A DNA stretch of 64,000 nt from an uncultured Eisenbergiella sp. (GCA_947627215.1 CANQVD010000013.1:29130-93129); one strand, 5' to 3'. Counted from the stretch's first letter, positions 1 to 8,926 are shown. The notes: generated from the letters alone by a model not told the origin. Numbers and translations: made by a program.

Positions 1-188
1 TTCTGGTCGCCAGCAAGATCGCGGATCAGGCGGGCATCACCCGCTCCGTGATCGTCAACGCGCTGCGCAAGTTCGAGAGCGCGGGCATTATCGAGGCCCG
101 TTCCTCCGGGATGAAGGGCACATACATCCGCGTGCAGAACGAGTTCGCTGCGGCGGAGGTGAAAAAGTTGGTAAAACCCCTTGCATGA
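1..188 (+). CDS. codY: CodY C-terminal fragment (GTP/branched-chain amino acid-sensing repressor), 5' truncated by window edge
   Basis: Frame 3 from the window edge reads [20 protein letters not shown] followed by [19 protein letters not shown] and ends at TGA 186-188. This is the winged helix-turn-helix DNA-binding end of CodY, including the recognition segment [12 protein letters not shown]. CodY is a global nutritional regulator in low-GC Gram-positive bacteria and binds DNA when branched-chain amino acids and GTP are plentiful. Only about the last 61 residues are present; the GAF-type effector domain lies outside the window. It sits just upstream of rpsB, a common arrangement in Clostridia, but a terminator overlaps its stop codon, so rpsB is probably transcribed separately. 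Confidence 0.93.
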   Translation, partial: LVASKIADQAGITRSVIVNALRKFESAGIIEARSSGMKGTYIRVQNEFAAAEVKKLVKPLA

Positions 189-196
189 GGGGTTTT
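173..196 (+). terminator. Intrinsic terminator overlapping the codY stop codon
   Basis: AAAACCCC (173-180) and GGGGTTTT (189-196) form a perfect 8-bp stem. The 8-nt loop TTGCATGA contains the codY stop codon. The stem ends in a T-run. Confidence 0.75.
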
Positions 197-209
197 CTTA
201 TGTTACAAT
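181..209 (+). promoter_or_regulatory. Extended -10 promoter for rpsB-tsf
   Basis: TTGCAT (181-186) lies 17 bp from TACAAT (204-209), which is preceded by TGT and so forms an extended -10 (TGn). The -35 region lies inside the codY terminator loop and stem, so the end of one transcription unit and the start of the next occupy the same 35 bp. Confidence 0.55.
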
Positions 210-241
210 ATCAGGGCTGTGACGAAAAAACACGCATGCGG

Positions 242-284
242 ATCCGCCAATGGTGTCCTCTGACGCGAAGGATGACTGGCGGAT
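242..284 (+). promoter_or_regulatory. Structured leader hairpin upstream of rpsB
   Basis: ATCCGCCA (242-249) pairs perfectly with TGGCGGAT (277-284), and an inner TCCT/AGGA stem (256-259/269-272) lies inside it. It is in the rpsB 5' leader, about 40 nt before the start codon. S2 leaders are autoregulatory in several bacteria, so a similar role is plausible here, but this is inference. Confidence 0.45.
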
Positions 285-323
285 GTGATGTATGCGGAAG
301 AAAAACCAGACGGAGGTAAGAAA

Positions 324-1085
324 ATGAGCGTTATTTCCATGAAACAGTTGCTCGAGGCCGGCGTGCATTTCGGGCATCAGACGAGAAGATGGAACCCCAA
401 GATGGCTCCCTATATCTTCACCGAGCGCAACGGCATCCACATCATCGACCTGCAGAAGTCTGTGGGCAAGGTGGACGAGGCCTACAAGGCCGTATTTGAG
501 ATCGCTTCCCAGGGCGGCACGATCCTGTTCGTCGGCACCAAGAAGCAGGCGCAGGACGCGGTGAAGACGGAGGCGGAGCGCTGCGGCATGTACTATGTCA
601 ATGAGAGATGGCTGGGCGGCATGCTCACCAACTTCAAGACCATCCGGAGCCGGATCGACCGGCTGAAGGCCATCGAGACCATGTCCGTGGACGGCACCTT
701 CGATGTGCTTCCCAAGAAGGAAGTCATCAAGATCCGCAAGGAGTGGGAGAAGCTGGAGAAGAACCTGGGCGGCATCAAGGGGATGACCCGGATTCCCGAC
801 GCGATTTTTGTCGTGGATCCCAAGAAGGAGCATATCTGCGTGCAGGAAGCGCATGCGCTGGGCATCACCCTGATCGGCATCGGCGATACCAACTGCGATC
901 CCGAGGAGCTGGATTATATCATCCCCGGCAATGACGACGCGATCAGAGCCATCAAGCTGATCACCTCCAAGATGGCGGATGCCGTCGTTGAGGCGAACCA
1001 GGGAGAAGAGACCTATACGGAAGAGGCCGTGGCTGAGGCGGCAGGAGAGCCTGCCGATATCGAAGAAGTCGCCGCGGCGGAATGA
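324..1085 (+). CDS. rpsB: 30S ribosomal protein S2
   Basis: The 253-residue product begins [20 protein letters not shown] and contains the S2 hallmarks [32 protein letters not shown] and FVVDPKKE. S2 binds the 30S head/body junction and is needed for initiation. An in-frame ATG at 285 would add 13 residues, but ATG 324 has GGAGGT seven bases upstream and gives the usual N-terminus. The C-terminal tail is acidic and alanine-rich, as in many Firmicutes. tsf follows 24 bp downstream, the universal rpsB-tsf arrangement. Confidence 0.98.
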   Translation: MSVISMKQLLEAGVHFGHQTRRWNPKMAPYIFTERNGIHIIDLQKSVGKVDEAYKAVFEIASQGGTILFVGTKKQAQDAVKTEAERCGMYYVNERWLGGMLTNFKTIRSRIDRLKAIETMSVDGTFDVLPKKEVIKIRKEWEKLEKNLGGIKGMTRIPDAIFVVDPKKEHICVQEAHALGITLIGIGDTNCDPEELDYIIPGNDDAIRAIKLITSKMADAVVEANQGEETYTEEAVAEAAGEPADIEEVAAAE

Positions 1086-1109
1086 TCGGTTGGGACGGAG
1101 GAAAATAAT

Positions 1110-2045
1110 ATGGCTATTACAGCATCCATGGTAAAAGAATTGAGAGAAATGACCGGCGCGGGCATGATGGACTGCAAGAGGGCCCTCACGGAGACGGACG
1201 GCGATATGGACGCCGCCGTTGAGGTCCTGCGCAAGAAGGGTCAGGCGAAGGCGGAGAAGAAGGCCGCCAGGATCGCGGCGGAGGGCATCTGCCGGATCGT
1301 GAGCAAGGACGACACCACTGCCGCGGTGGTGGAGGTCAATTCCGAGACCGATTTCGTAGCGAAGAACGAGAAGTTCCAGGCGTTTGTGGAGGCGGTCGCC
1401 CTGCAGGCGGCGAATTCCGACGCGGCCGATATGGACGCTTTCATGGCGGAGCCCTGGCATGAGGATCCTTCCAAGAGCGTGAAGGACGCGCTGGTGGATA
1501 TGATCGCCGTGATCGGCGAGAACCTGAAGATCAGAAGATTTGAAAAGGTCGTGGCGGAGCATGGCTGCGTGGTTTCCTATACCCACGGCGGCGGGCGCAT
1601 CGGCGTGCTGGTGGAGGCCGATACCGATGTGGTCAACGACGCGGTGAAGGAGGCGCTGGTGAATCTGGCGATGCAGGTCGCCGCGCTGTACCCGAAGTAC
1701 GTGTCCACCGCGGATGTGTCCGAGGAATACAAGGCGCATGAGAAGGAGATCATCAGGGCGCAGATCGAAAACGATCCCAAGATGGCCGGCAAGCCGGAGA
1801 AGGTGATCGATGGCGCTGTGATGGGCCGTCTGAACAAGGAACTCAAAGAAGTATGCCTGCTGGAGCAGGTCTATGTCAAGGCCGAGGACGGCAAACAGAC
1901 CGTCGCCCAGTATCTGGCACAGGTCGCCAGGGAGAACGGCGCGAATATTTCCGTGAAGAAATTCGTCCGCTTTGAGACCGGCGAAGGCCTGGAAAAGAAA
2001 AATGAGGATTTCGCGGCCGAGGTCGCCGCGCAGATCGGCGGCTGA
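1110..2045 (+). CDS. tsf: Translation elongation factor Ts
   Basis: The 311-residue protein begins MAITASMVKELREMTGAGMM and has the UBA-like N-terminal motif (GAGMMDCKRALTE), then the core with NSETDFVAKNEKF that contacts EF-Tu. EF-Ts is the guanine nucleotide exchange factor that regenerates EF-Tu-GTP. The ATG is preceded by GGAGG in the gap after rpsB. The length is within the usual 290-310 range. The gene is cotranscribed with rpsB and closed by the terminator at about 2119. Confidence 0.98.
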   Translation: MAITASMVKELREMTGAGMMDCKRALTETDGDMDAAVEVLRKKGQAKAEKKAARIAAEGICRIVSKDDTTAAVVEVNSETDFVAKNEKFQAFVEAVALQAANSDAADMDAFMAEPWHEDPSKSVKDALVDMIAVIGENLKIRRFEKVVAEHGCVVSYTHGGGRIGVLVEADTDVVNDAVKEALVNLAMQVAALYPKYVSTADVSEEYKAHEKEIIRAQIENDPKMAGKPEKVIDGAVMGRLNKELKEVCLLEQVYVKAEDGKQTVAQYLAQVARENGANISVKKFVRFETGEGLEKKNEDFAAEVAAQIGG

Positions 2046-2118
2046 GAAAGCCCGAAATGTGAAGGCGGCGGATGCCATGTCCGTGTCAGCGGCACGTGTT
2101 ATCTGGATGAAAAAGAAG

Positions 2119-2149
2119 ATGCCGGGGATCGAAAGGTTCCCGGCATTTT
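2119..2149 (+). terminator. Intrinsic terminator of rpsB-tsf
   Basis: ATGCCGGG (2119-2126) pairs with CCCGGCAT (2139-2146). The stem extends inward by four more pairs, two of them G-T, to a GAAA tetraloop (2131-2134). It is followed by TTTT. Confidence 0.8.
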
Positions 2150-2266
2150 GAAAAATGCCCCGGCGCGGGAGTGCGGCCGTGGAGCCGTCCGGACGGAAAG
2201 GCGTCCGGCGGAGCGCTCCGGGGAAGCGGGCCGCTGTATGAGCGGCGGCAGGAAAGGGAGAACAGC

Positions 2267-3508
2267 ATGTATTCTTTAGAGGAAGTGAGAAAGGCAGATC
2301 CCCAGATCGCGGACGCCATCGTGGCGGAGCAGGAGCGGCAGAACAGCCACATTGAGCTGATCGCCTCCGAAAACTGGGTGAGCAAGGCGGTCATGGCGGC
2401 CATGGGGAGCGTTCTGACCAACAAATATGCGGAAGGGTATCCCGGCAGGCGCTATTACGGCGGCTGTCAGTGCGTGGATGTGGTGGAGAATCTGGCCATC
2501 GAGCGGGCGAAGAAGCTTTTTGGCTGTGAATATGCCAACGTTCAGCCCCATTCCGGCGCACAGGCCAATATGGCCGTGCAGTTCGCGGTGCTCACTCCGG
2601 GTGATACCATCATGGGCATGAATCTGGACCACGGCGGCCATCTGACCCACGGCAGTCCGGTGAATCTGTCCGGCAAATATTTCCATGTGGTGCCCTACGG
2701 TGTGGATGAAAACGGTTTTCTGGATTATGAGGCCATGCGCAGGACAGCCCTGGCCTGTAAGCCCAAAATGATCATTGCGGGGGCTTCCGCCTATGCCAGG
2801 ACCATCGACTGGGCGAAGTTCCGCGAGGCGGCGGACGAGGTGGGCGCCTGTCTGATGGTGGATATGGCGCACATTGCGGGCCTGGTGGCGGCCGGGCTGC
2901 ATCCCAGCCCCATCCCTTATGCGGACGTGGTGACCACCACGACCCACAAGACGCTGCGCGGGCCCAGGGGCGGACTGATTCTTTCCAGTGAGGCCGCGGC
3001 GAAGAAATACAACTTCAACAAGGCGATTTTCCCCGGCACCCAGGGAGGCCCCCTGATGCATGTGATCGCGGGCAAAGCGGTTTGTTTCCAGGAGGCATTG
3101 GGAGAGGATTTCAGGACATATCAGCAGCAGATCGTGAACAATGCCCAGGCGCTGTGCGCCGGTCTGCAGGCGCGCGGGATCCGCATCGTTTCCGGCGGCA
3201 CGGACAATCACCTGATGTTGGTGGATCTGACCAATTTCGGCCTGACCGGCAAGGCGGTGGAGAAGCTTTTGGACGAGGCCCATATCACGGCCAACAAGAA
3301 CACGATCCCCAACGATCCCCAGTCCCCGTTCGTGACCAGCGGCATCCGTCTGGGAACGCCGGCTGTCACCACCAGAGGCATGAAGGAAGCGGATATGGAG
3401 CAGATCGCGGAGGCCATTTCGACGGTGATCCGGGAGGGCGAGGCAGGCGTCGGTAAGGCGCGCGCCATCGTGGATGTCCTGGTGAGCAAATATCCGCTGG
3501 ACTGCTGA
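2267..3508 (+). CDS. glyA: Serine hydroxymethyltransferase
   Basis: The 413-residue PLP enzyme interconverts serine plus tetrahydrofolate with glycine plus 5,10-methylene-tetrahydrofolate. Motifs include [18 protein letters not shown], the PLP-lysine segment [14 protein letters not shown] (Lys about residue 228) and SGIRLGTPA. The frame stays open upstream to 2171, but ATG 2267 follows GGAAAGGGAG and gives the standard length and start ([12 protein letters not shown]). The 116-nt leader is GC-rich with a 12-bp palindrome at 2185-2196. No clear promoter was seen. The methylene-THF product feeds thyA, which is present near the end of this window. Confidence 0.97.
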   Translation: MYSLEEVRKADPQIADAIVAEQERQNSHIELIASENWVSKAVMAAMGSVLTNKYAEGYPGRRYYGGCQCVDVVENLAIERAKKLFGCEYANVQPHSGAQANMAVQFAVLTPGDTIMGMNLDHGGHLTHGSPVNLSGKYFHVVPYGVDENGFLDYEAMRRTALACKPKMIIAGASAYARTIDWAKFREAADEVGACLMVDMAHIAGLVAAGLHPSPIPYADVVTTTTHKTLRGPRGGLILSSEAAAKKYNFNKAIFPGTQGGPLMHVIAGKAVCFQEALGEDFRTYQQQIVNNAQALCAGLQARGIRIVSGGTDNHLMLVDLTNFGLTGKAVEKLLDEAHITANKNTIPNDPQSPFVTSGIRLGTPAVTTRGMKEADMEQIAEAISTVIREGEAGVGKARAIVDVLVSKYPLDC

Positions 3509-3619
3509 GACCGGTCCCGGAGCTGAGCTGCGGCGTCACAAAACGCGGGATCGCAACGCCGGATTTGAAATCCGGCGCATCCGCCGTCCCGCGCATGACC
3601 GCGGCGTGCGGAGGCTGAA

Positions 3620-4381
3620 ATGAAATCGATGGAAGGAAAACAGGTTCGGGCCGCCGGAGGCGGCATATCCGCCGACTGGCTGAAGGTCACAGCCATGGTG
3701 ACCATGCTGATCGATCACACGGGCGTGGTTCTTTTCCCGGGCGATATGGGCTGGCGGCTCATCGGCAGGATCGCGTTCCCGCTTTATGTGTGGCTCCTGG
3801 TGGAGGGCTTTTCCCATACCTCCGATCTGCGCCGGTATATTCTGCGCATGGGAGCCTTTGCGCTGATCTCCGAGGTCCCGTTCGATCTGGCGGTGTCGGG
3901 AACGGCGGTGTCCTGGGAGTGGCAGAACGTGTACTGGACGCTGGTCAGCGGACTGCTGATGCTGTGCGTCCTTGACCGGATCCGGGGCAGAGGCCCGGTC
4001 CGATGGATTCTGACGGCCCTCGCGGTGCTCGGATTCATGATCGCCGCGGAGCTTCTGGGCTTCGATTACGGATGCACGGGCCCCTTCCTGGTGTTCGTTT
4101 TTTATCTGTATGCCCGCTGCGGGTATCCACACCCGGCGGTCGGGTTTGTGCTGTTCTGCGCGGTCAATCTGCTGACGCCGGTGCTGGACGGCTATCCGCT
4201 GAGCTATCCCGCCGTCTGGCTCAACGCGGCCTATACGGCGGTGCTCGAGGGCTTCGGCATTTTTTCCGTGCCGCTCATCTGTATGTATAACGGCGTGAGG
4301 CGCTGGAAGCGGGGCAAATATTTCTTCTACCTCTATTATCCGGCGCATCTGCTTCTCCTCTACGGGATCAGCAGGCTCTGA
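3620..4381 (+). CDS. TraX-like polytopic membrane protein (putative acyltransferase)
   Basis: The 253-residue, highly hydrophobic protein has about 7-8 predicted transmembrane segments and the TraX-family signatures LKVTAMVTMLIDHTGVVLFP near the N-terminus and RIAFPLYVWLLVEGF, then YPAHLLLLYG at the C-terminus. F-plasmid TraX acetylates pilin. Chromosomal Firmicute homologues are common and their substrate is unknown. The start ATG at 3620 lies in a GC-rich context with a weak GGAGG-like site. No conjugation genes are nearby, so a pilus role cannot be inferred. A perfect inverted repeat (3557-3577) without a T-run lies in the 111-bp gap after glyA. Confidence 0.8.
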   Translation: MKSMEGKQVRAAGGGISADWLKVTAMVTMLIDHTGVVLFPGDMGWRLIGRIAFPLYVWLLVEGFSHTSDLRRYILRMGAFALISEVPFDLAVSGTAVSWEWQNVYWTLVSGLLMLCVLDRIRGRGPVRWILTALAVLGFMIAAELLGFDYGCTGPFLVFVFYLYARCGYPHPAVGFVLFCAVNLLTPVLDGYPLSYPAVWLNAAYTAVLEGFGIFSVPLICMYNGVRRWKRGKYFFYLYYPAHLLLLYGISRL

Positions 4382-4403
4382 CCGGGCGGCAGGCGCCGTC
4401 CGG

Positions 4404-4438
4404 CCGATTTCCCGGCGAAGCGCCGCGGGGGAAATCGG
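4404..4438 (+). other. Long hairpin after the TraX-like gene
   Basis: CCGATTTCCC (4404-4413) pairs with GGGAAATCGG (4429-4438), and GGCG/CGCC pair inside. No T-run follows, so a weak terminator or transcript-stabilising hairpin is more likely than a strong terminator. Confidence 0.45.
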
Positions 4439-4460
4439 TGAACAAAAAGGAATATTGTGC

Positions 4461-4489
4461 TTGATTAATTGGGCGGGCTATGCTAGAAT
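4461..4489 (+). promoter_or_regulatory. Promoter for the ACT-hom aspartate-family operon
   Basis: TTGATT (4461-4466), a 17-bp spacer and TAGAAT (4484-4489), with TGC immediately before it as an extended -10. The predicted start is near 4496. Confidence 0.7.
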
Positions 4490-4501
4490 ATCTCCCGGCG
4501 G

Positions 4502-4515
4502 CGCACAATTGTGCG
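4502..4515 (+). promoter_or_regulatory. Perfect 14-bp palindrome at the transcription start of the hom operon
   Basis: CGCACAATTGTGCG is a perfect dyad about 6 bp after the predicted transcription start and upstream of the start codon. The position suits a repressor operator, possibly for the ACT protein's own regulon or another amino-acid regulator. No matching site was recognised elsewhere. Confidence 0.4.
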
Positions 4516-4543
4516 TGAAGTGAGAACAAAGGGGGCGAAGGAA

Positions 4544-4987
4544 GTGGCAGAGCCTGCCAAATATTTTGTCGTGACAAAAAAGGCGGTGCCGGAGGTGCTT
4601 CTGAAGGTGGTCGAAGCCAAAAGATACCTGGAATCCGGTAGGGCGGATACCATTCAGGATGCCGTGGATATGGCCGGCATCAGCAGAAGCTCTTTCTACA
4701 AATATAAAGACGATATTTTTCCCTTTCATGACAATTCCCAGGGCAGGACCATTACGCTGTCCATGCAGATCGATGACGAGCCGGGGCTTCTGTCGGACGT
4801 CCTGAAGGTCATCGCCAGGTTCGGCGCGAACATTCTGACGATCCATCAGAGCGTGCCCGTAAACGGCGTGGCGGCGCTGAGCCTGAGCGTGCAGGCGCCG
4901 GGAGAGGCGCAGGGGGTTTCCGGCATGCTGGAGGCGCTGGAGAGCGGGCAGGGCGTTCACAGCGTGAAAATGCTGGCGAAGGAATGA
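4544..4987 (+). CDS. ACT domain-containing regulatory protein (UPF0735/PheB-like)
   Basis: With the GTG at 4544 the product has 147 residues, beginning MAEPAKYFVVTKKAVPEVLL. GTG 4544 is chosen over GTG 4511 because GGGGG lies eight bases upstream and the N-terminus then matches the family length. Residues about 40-60 (DAVDMAGISRSSFYKYKDDI) look like a helix-turn-helix. Residues about 70-140 form an ACT domain (ITLSMQIDDEPGLLSDVLKV), a fold that binds amino acids. Similar proteins sit beside hom or pheA in Firmicutes, so threonine- or phenylalanine-responsive control is likely but unproven. hom starts 25 bp downstream in the same operon. Confidence 0.85.
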   Translation: MAEPAKYFVVTKKAVPEVLLKVVEAKRYLESGRADTIQDAVDMAGISRSSFYKYKDDIFPFHDNSQGRTITLSMQIDDEPGLLSDVLKVIARFGANILTIHQSVPVNGVAALSLSVQAPGEAQGVSGMLEALESGQGVHSVKMLAKE

Positions 4988-5012
4988 GGAAGGCACGGGT
5001 AAGGAGGAGAGC

Positions 5013-6221
5013 ATGGTCAAAGTAGCGGTTATGGGATACGGAACGGTGGGAAGCGGCGTGGTGGAGGTGCTCTGCAGGAATGCGGAGCTGATCGAAAACC
5101 GTGCCGGCACGGCGGTGGAAGTGAAATACATTCTGGATATCCGATCGTTTCCCGGGGATCCGCATGAAGATAAGGTGATCCACGATTTTGAAATCATTCT
5201 GCAGGATCCGGAGATCCGGGTGATCTGCGAGACCATGGGCGGCATCGAACCGGCCCTGACCTTTTCCAGGCGGGCGCTGGCGGCGGGAAAAAGCGTCTGC
5301 ACCTCCAACAAGGAGCTGGTGGCCAGCCACGGCGCGGAGCTGATCGCGCTGGCCGAAGAAAACCGCTGCAATTATCTGTTCGAGGCCAGCGTGGGCGGCG
5401 GCATTCCCATCATCCGTCCGCTGAACACGGCGCTGACTGCGGAGAAGATCCTGGAGATCACCGGTATCCTCAACGGAACCACCAACTATATTCTTTCCAA
5501 GATGGAAAAGGAAGGGGCGAAGTTTGAGGAGGTTCTGAAAAAAGCGCAGGAAAAGGGCTATGCGGAGCGCAATCCCCAGGCCGATGTGGAAGGCTATGAC
5601 GCCTGCCGCAAGATCGCGATCCTGGCCAGCCTGATGTCGGGCAAGACCGTGGACTGCCGGGATATCTATACGGAAGGGATCACCGGCATCACGCCGGAGG
5701 ATTTCGCGTACGCGAAGGCCCTGGGCATGGCGATCCGGCTGCTGGCCGTATGCAAGGCGGAGCCGGACGGCTATATGGCCGCCGTGTCGCCCTGCATGCT
5801 TTCGGAGGACAACCCGCTGTCCGGCATCCACAACGTGTTCAACGCCGTTTTCGTCTGCGGCAATATGGTGGGCGAGACCATGTATTACGGGCGGGGCGCG
5901 GGAAAGCTGCCCACGGCCAGCGCGGTGGTGGCGGATGTGATCGACTGCGTGAAGCATCAGGGGACGCATATCTGGTGCCTGTGGGACCGGGAGAAGATCG
6001 CCTTAAAGGACTTCGGACAGGTGACCGGACGGTTTTTCGTGCGGACGGCGGTTTCGGATGAGGCGGCCGTGGAGGAGCTGTTCGGAACCGTGGAAAAAAT
6101 ACGGCTGCCGGAATGCCCGCGGGAATTCGGCTTTGTGACCGGGGAGATGACGCAGGACGCGTTTGCCCGGAAGGCGGAAAAGCTGCCCGGCTTTCTGTCC
6201 CGGATCCGTCTCAAGGACTGA
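5013..6221 (+). CDS. hom: Homoserine dehydrogenase
   Basis: The 402-residue enzyme reduces aspartate semialdehyde to homoserine with NAD(P)H, the branch point to threonine and methionine. The Rossmann motif GYGTVGSGV is at residues 8-16. The catalytic region follows with GILNGTTNYIL and NPQADVEGYDACRKI. Bacillus-type enzymes are about 430 residues with a C-terminal ACT domain. Here the last 70 residues resemble a short, degenerate ACT domain without the usual D-x-PGVL ligand loop, while a full ACT protein is encoded just upstream. AAGGAGGAG precedes the ATG. The next genes (ApgM, lysC) continue the pathway theme. Confidence 0.96.
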   Translation: MVKVAVMGYGTVGSGVVEVLCRNAELIENRAGTAVEVKYILDIRSFPGDPHEDKVIHDFEIILQDPEIRVICETMGGIEPALTFSRRALAAGKSVCTSNKELVASHGAELIALAEENRCNYLFEASVGGGIPIIRPLNTALTAEKILEITGILNGTTNYILSKMEKEGAKFEEVLKKAQEKGYAERNPQADVEGYDACRKIAILASLMSGKTVDCRDIYTEGITGITPEDFAYAKALGMAIRLLAVCKAEPDGYMAAVSPCMLSEDNPLSGIHNVFNAVFVCGNMVGETMYYGRGAGKLPTASAVVADVIDCVKHQGTHIWCLWDREKIALKDFGQVTGRFFVRTAVSDEAAVEELFGTVEKIRLPECPREFGFVTGEMTQDAFARKAEKLPGFLSRIRLKD

Positions 6222-6327
6222 GATCTGCCGGTTTCCCGTTCCGGAACCGCCGTGCGGGCAAATCCTCCGCGCGGTGGGAATGTCGGAGCGGGAGCCGTTA
6301 TAAAATAAGAAAGAGGAGTAAAAATTT

Positions 6328-7533
6328 ATGAAATATGTGGTGGTGCTGGGAGATGGGATGGCGGACGAACCGCTGGCGGAGCTGAACGGCAGGACCCCCC
6401 TTTCCCATGCGGATACGCCGAATCTGGACCGGATCTCGGCGCAGTCGGAGATCGGCATGGTGCATACCGTGCCGGAGGGCATGGCGCCCGGCTCGGACAC
6501 GGCCAACCTGTCGGTGCTGGGGTACGATCCGAAAAAATGCTATTCGGGACGCTCGCCTCTGGAGGCGCTGTCCATCGGCGTGGACATGAAGGATACGGAT
6601 GTGGCGCTGCGCTGCAATATCGTCACCCTTTCGGAGGAGGACGTGCCGTTTGAGGAGCAGACGATCCTGGACCACAGCTCCGACGAAATCTCCACGCAGG
6701 ACTGCAGCGTGCTGCTGGACGCGGTGAAGGCGGAGCTGGAAAGGGGCCCGTACCGTTTTTACCTGGGCACCAGCTACAGGCACTGTCTGATCTGGGAGCA
6801 CGGCCGCGTGCTTGAGTTGACCGCGCCTCACGATGTGCTGGGACGTCAGATCGGTCCCTACCTGCCGTCGGACAAAGCGCTGTATGAAATGATGGAGAAA
6901 AGCTACCGGATTCTGAAGGATCATCCGCTGAATCTGGAGCGGAAAAAACAGGGACTCAGGCCGGCCAACTGCTGCTGGTTCTGGGGCGCCGGAACGCGGC
7001 CCTCGCTGTCCTCCTTTGCGGAAACCTACGGGAAAAGGGGGATCATGATTTCCGCGGTGGATCTGCTCAAGGGAATCGCCGTGGGCGCGGGGATGACCGT
7101 GGCGAAGGTGGAGGGAGCCACCGGCGGTCTGAACACCAACTATGAAGGAAAAATGCAGGCGGCCTATGACGCGCTGATCAGGGACGGCTACGATTTCGCC
7201 TATATCCATGTGGAGGCTCCGGACGAGATGGGGCATCAGGGAAGCGTGGAGAAGAAAATAAAGGCCATCGAATATCTGGACCGGCGGCTGATCGGGCCAC
7301 TGTGGGAAAAGCTGACACAGACGGGAGAGGCGTTCCGGATGATGGTGCTTCCCGACCACCCGACCCCCATCGCGAAGCGGACGCACACCGCGGCGGAGGT
7401 GCCGTGGCTCATCTATGACAGCACGAAGCCCCTTGTGCGCGACTGGAAATACAATGAGGCGGAAGGAATCCTGAGCGGAAATTATGAGGAAAGCGGTCCG
7501 GCGCTGATGCGGCATTTCCTGGGGCTGGAGTGA
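6328..7533 (+). CDS. ApgM-type (COG3635) phosphoglycerate mutase / predicted homoserine kinase analogue
   Basis: The 401-residue protein has the alkaline-phosphatase-like fold of archaeal 2,3-bisphosphoglycerate-independent phosphoglycerate mutase: MKYVVVLGDGMADEP at the N-terminus with the metal-binding Asp, then GSDTANLSVLGYDP with the candidate phosphorylated serine, and late metal ligands in HVEAPDEMGHQG and LPDHPTP. It lies between hom and lysC, and no thrB is seen in this window. In comparative genomics this family has been proposed to replace homoserine kinase when clustered this way. Both readings remain open. GAGGAG is nine bases before the ATG. Confidence 0.85.
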   Translation: MKYVVVLGDGMADEPLAELNGRTPLSHADTPNLDRISAQSEIGMVHTVPEGMAPGSDTANLSVLGYDPKKCYSGRSPLEALSIGVDMKDTDVALRCNIVTLSEEDVPFEEQTILDHSSDEISTQDCSVLLDAVKAELERGPYRFYLGTSYRHCLIWEHGRVLELTAPHDVLGRQIGPYLPSDKALYEMMEKSYRILKDHPLNLERKKQGLRPANCCWFWGAGTRPSLSSFAETYGKRGIMISAVDLLKGIAVGAGMTVAKVEGATGGLNTNYEGKMQAAYDALIRDGYDFAYIHVEAPDEMGHQGSVEKKIKAIEYLDRRLIGPLWEKLTQTGEAFRMMVLPDHPTPIAKRTHTAAEVPWLIYDSTKPLVRDWKYNEAEGILSGNYEESGPALMRHFLGLE

Positions 7534-7598
7534 GAAAGCCGTCCGAACATGCGAATGAGATAAGCAGGGAACGTCCCTGAAAGGAGTCAGAAAGCGGT

Positions 7599-8918
7599 AT
7601 GAGAAAAGTAGTGAAATTCGGAGGTACTTCGCTGGCCGACGCGCATCAGTTTGAGAAGGCCGGCGAGATCGTGCGGGCGGAGTCCTCCAGAAGATATGTG
7701 GTGCCCAGCGCGCCGGGCAAGCGAAGCCCCTCCGATACGAAGGTGACCGATATGCTCTATGCCTGTTACGCGCAGGCGGAGGCTGACGCGGATTTTTCCG
7801 AACTGTTCGGCCGCATCCGGGACAGATATCAGGAGATCATCGATGGCCTGCGGCTGGATCTGTCGCTGGCGGAGGAGTTTTCGCGGATCGAGAAAAATTT
7901 CCGGGCGCATGCGGGGCGGGACTATGCGGCCTCCCGGGGCGAATATCTGAACGGCATCATCATGGCCGATTATCTGGGCTATACCTTCGTGGACGCGGCG
8001 GAAGTGGTTTTCTTCCGGGAAAACGGGGAGTTTGACGATCAGAAGACCAATGCGGTGATGGGCGAACGCCTGAAGAACATGCCGAATGCGGTCATCCCCG
8101 GCTTTTACGGGACCGGGGCGGACGGCAGGGTGAAGACCTTTTCCCGCGGCGGCTCCGACATCACCGGATCCATCGTCGCCAGAGCCGTACAGGCGGACGT
8201 CTATGAAAACTGGACCGACGTTTCGGGCTTTCTGATCGCGGACCCGAGGATCATTCCCAATCCGGAAAAGATCAGCATGATCACGTACCGGGAGCTGCGG
8301 GAGCTGGCCTACATGGGGGCCGGCGTGCTGCACGAGGACTGCATTTTCCCGGTACGCAGGGAGGGTATTCCCATCAATATCCGCAACACCAACCAGCCGG
8401 ACGACGAGGGCACCTGGATCGTGGAAAGCACCTGCCAGAGGTCGCGCTTCGTTATCACGGGCATCGCGGGGAAAAAGGGCTTCTGTTCGGTCAACATCGA
8501 AAAGGACAAGATGAACATGGAGATCGGCTTCGGCCGTCGGGTGCTGCAGGCCTTCGAGGACAACGGCATTTCCTTCGAGCACGTGCCCTCCGGCATCGAC
8601 ACGATGACCGTGTTCGTCCACCAGAATGAGTTCATGAACAAGGAACAGAACGTGGTGGCCGCCCTGCACCGCCTGGCGAATCCGGACATGGTGGATATTG
8701 AGGCCGATATCGCGCTGATCGCGGTGGTGGGCAGAGGCATGAAATCCACGCGGGGCACCGCGGCCCGGATCTTCGCGGCGCTGGCCCATGAAAACATCAA
8801 TATCCGCATGATCGACCAGGGCTCCAGCGAGCTCAACATCATCATCGGCGTGCGCAACGAGGATTTCGAAGACGCCATCCGGGCCATTTACAATATGTTC
8901 GTGCTGGTTCAGTTATGA
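7599..8918 (+). CDS. lysC: Aspartate kinase (aspartokinase)
   Basis: The 439-residue enzyme phosphorylates L-aspartate as the first step to lysine, threonine and methionine. The N-terminal amino-acid kinase domain starts KFGGTSLADA (residues 5-14) and has GYTFVDAAEVV and FSRGGSDITGSIVA. The C-terminal about 140 residues form paired ACT domains (including VVGRGMKSTRGTAARIFAAL) for feedback inhibition. AAGGAG is 12 bases upstream of the ATG, with a small GGGA/TCCC hairpin before it. The gene ends the operon, which closes at the hairpin at about 8927. Which end product inhibits it cannot be read from the sequence. Confidence 0.96.
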   Translation: MRKVVKFGGTSLADAHQFEKAGEIVRAESSRRYVVPSAPGKRSPSDTKVTDMLYACYAQAEADADFSELFGRIRDRYQEIIDGLRLDLSLAEEFSRIEKNFRAHAGRDYAASRGEYLNGIIMADYLGYTFVDAAEVVFFRENGEFDDQKTNAVMGERLKNMPNAVIPGFYGTGADGRVKTFSRGGSDITGSIVARAVQADVYENWTDVSGFLIADPRIIPNPEKISMITYRELRELAYMGAGVLHEDCIFPVRREGIPINIRNTNQPDDEGTWIVESTCQRSRFVITGIAGKKGFCSVNIEKDKMNMEIGFGRRVLQAFEDNGISFEHVPSGIDTMTVFVHQNEFMNKEQNVVAALHRLANPDMVDIEADIALIAVVGRGMKSTRGTAARIFAALAHENINIRMIDQGSSELNIIIGVRNEDFEDAIRAIYNMFVLVQL

Positions 8919-8926
8919 AAAAAAGA

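Noticed and set aside
198..2078. Long open frame (626 codons) antisense to rpsB and tsf, with similar long antisense frames at about 16684-18771, 35877-37979, 39756-41960 and 60776-62638.
   Set aside because: They mirror GC-rich real genes on the other strand, have low-complexity His/Arg/Leu/Gly-rich translations, no ribosome sites and no family motifs.
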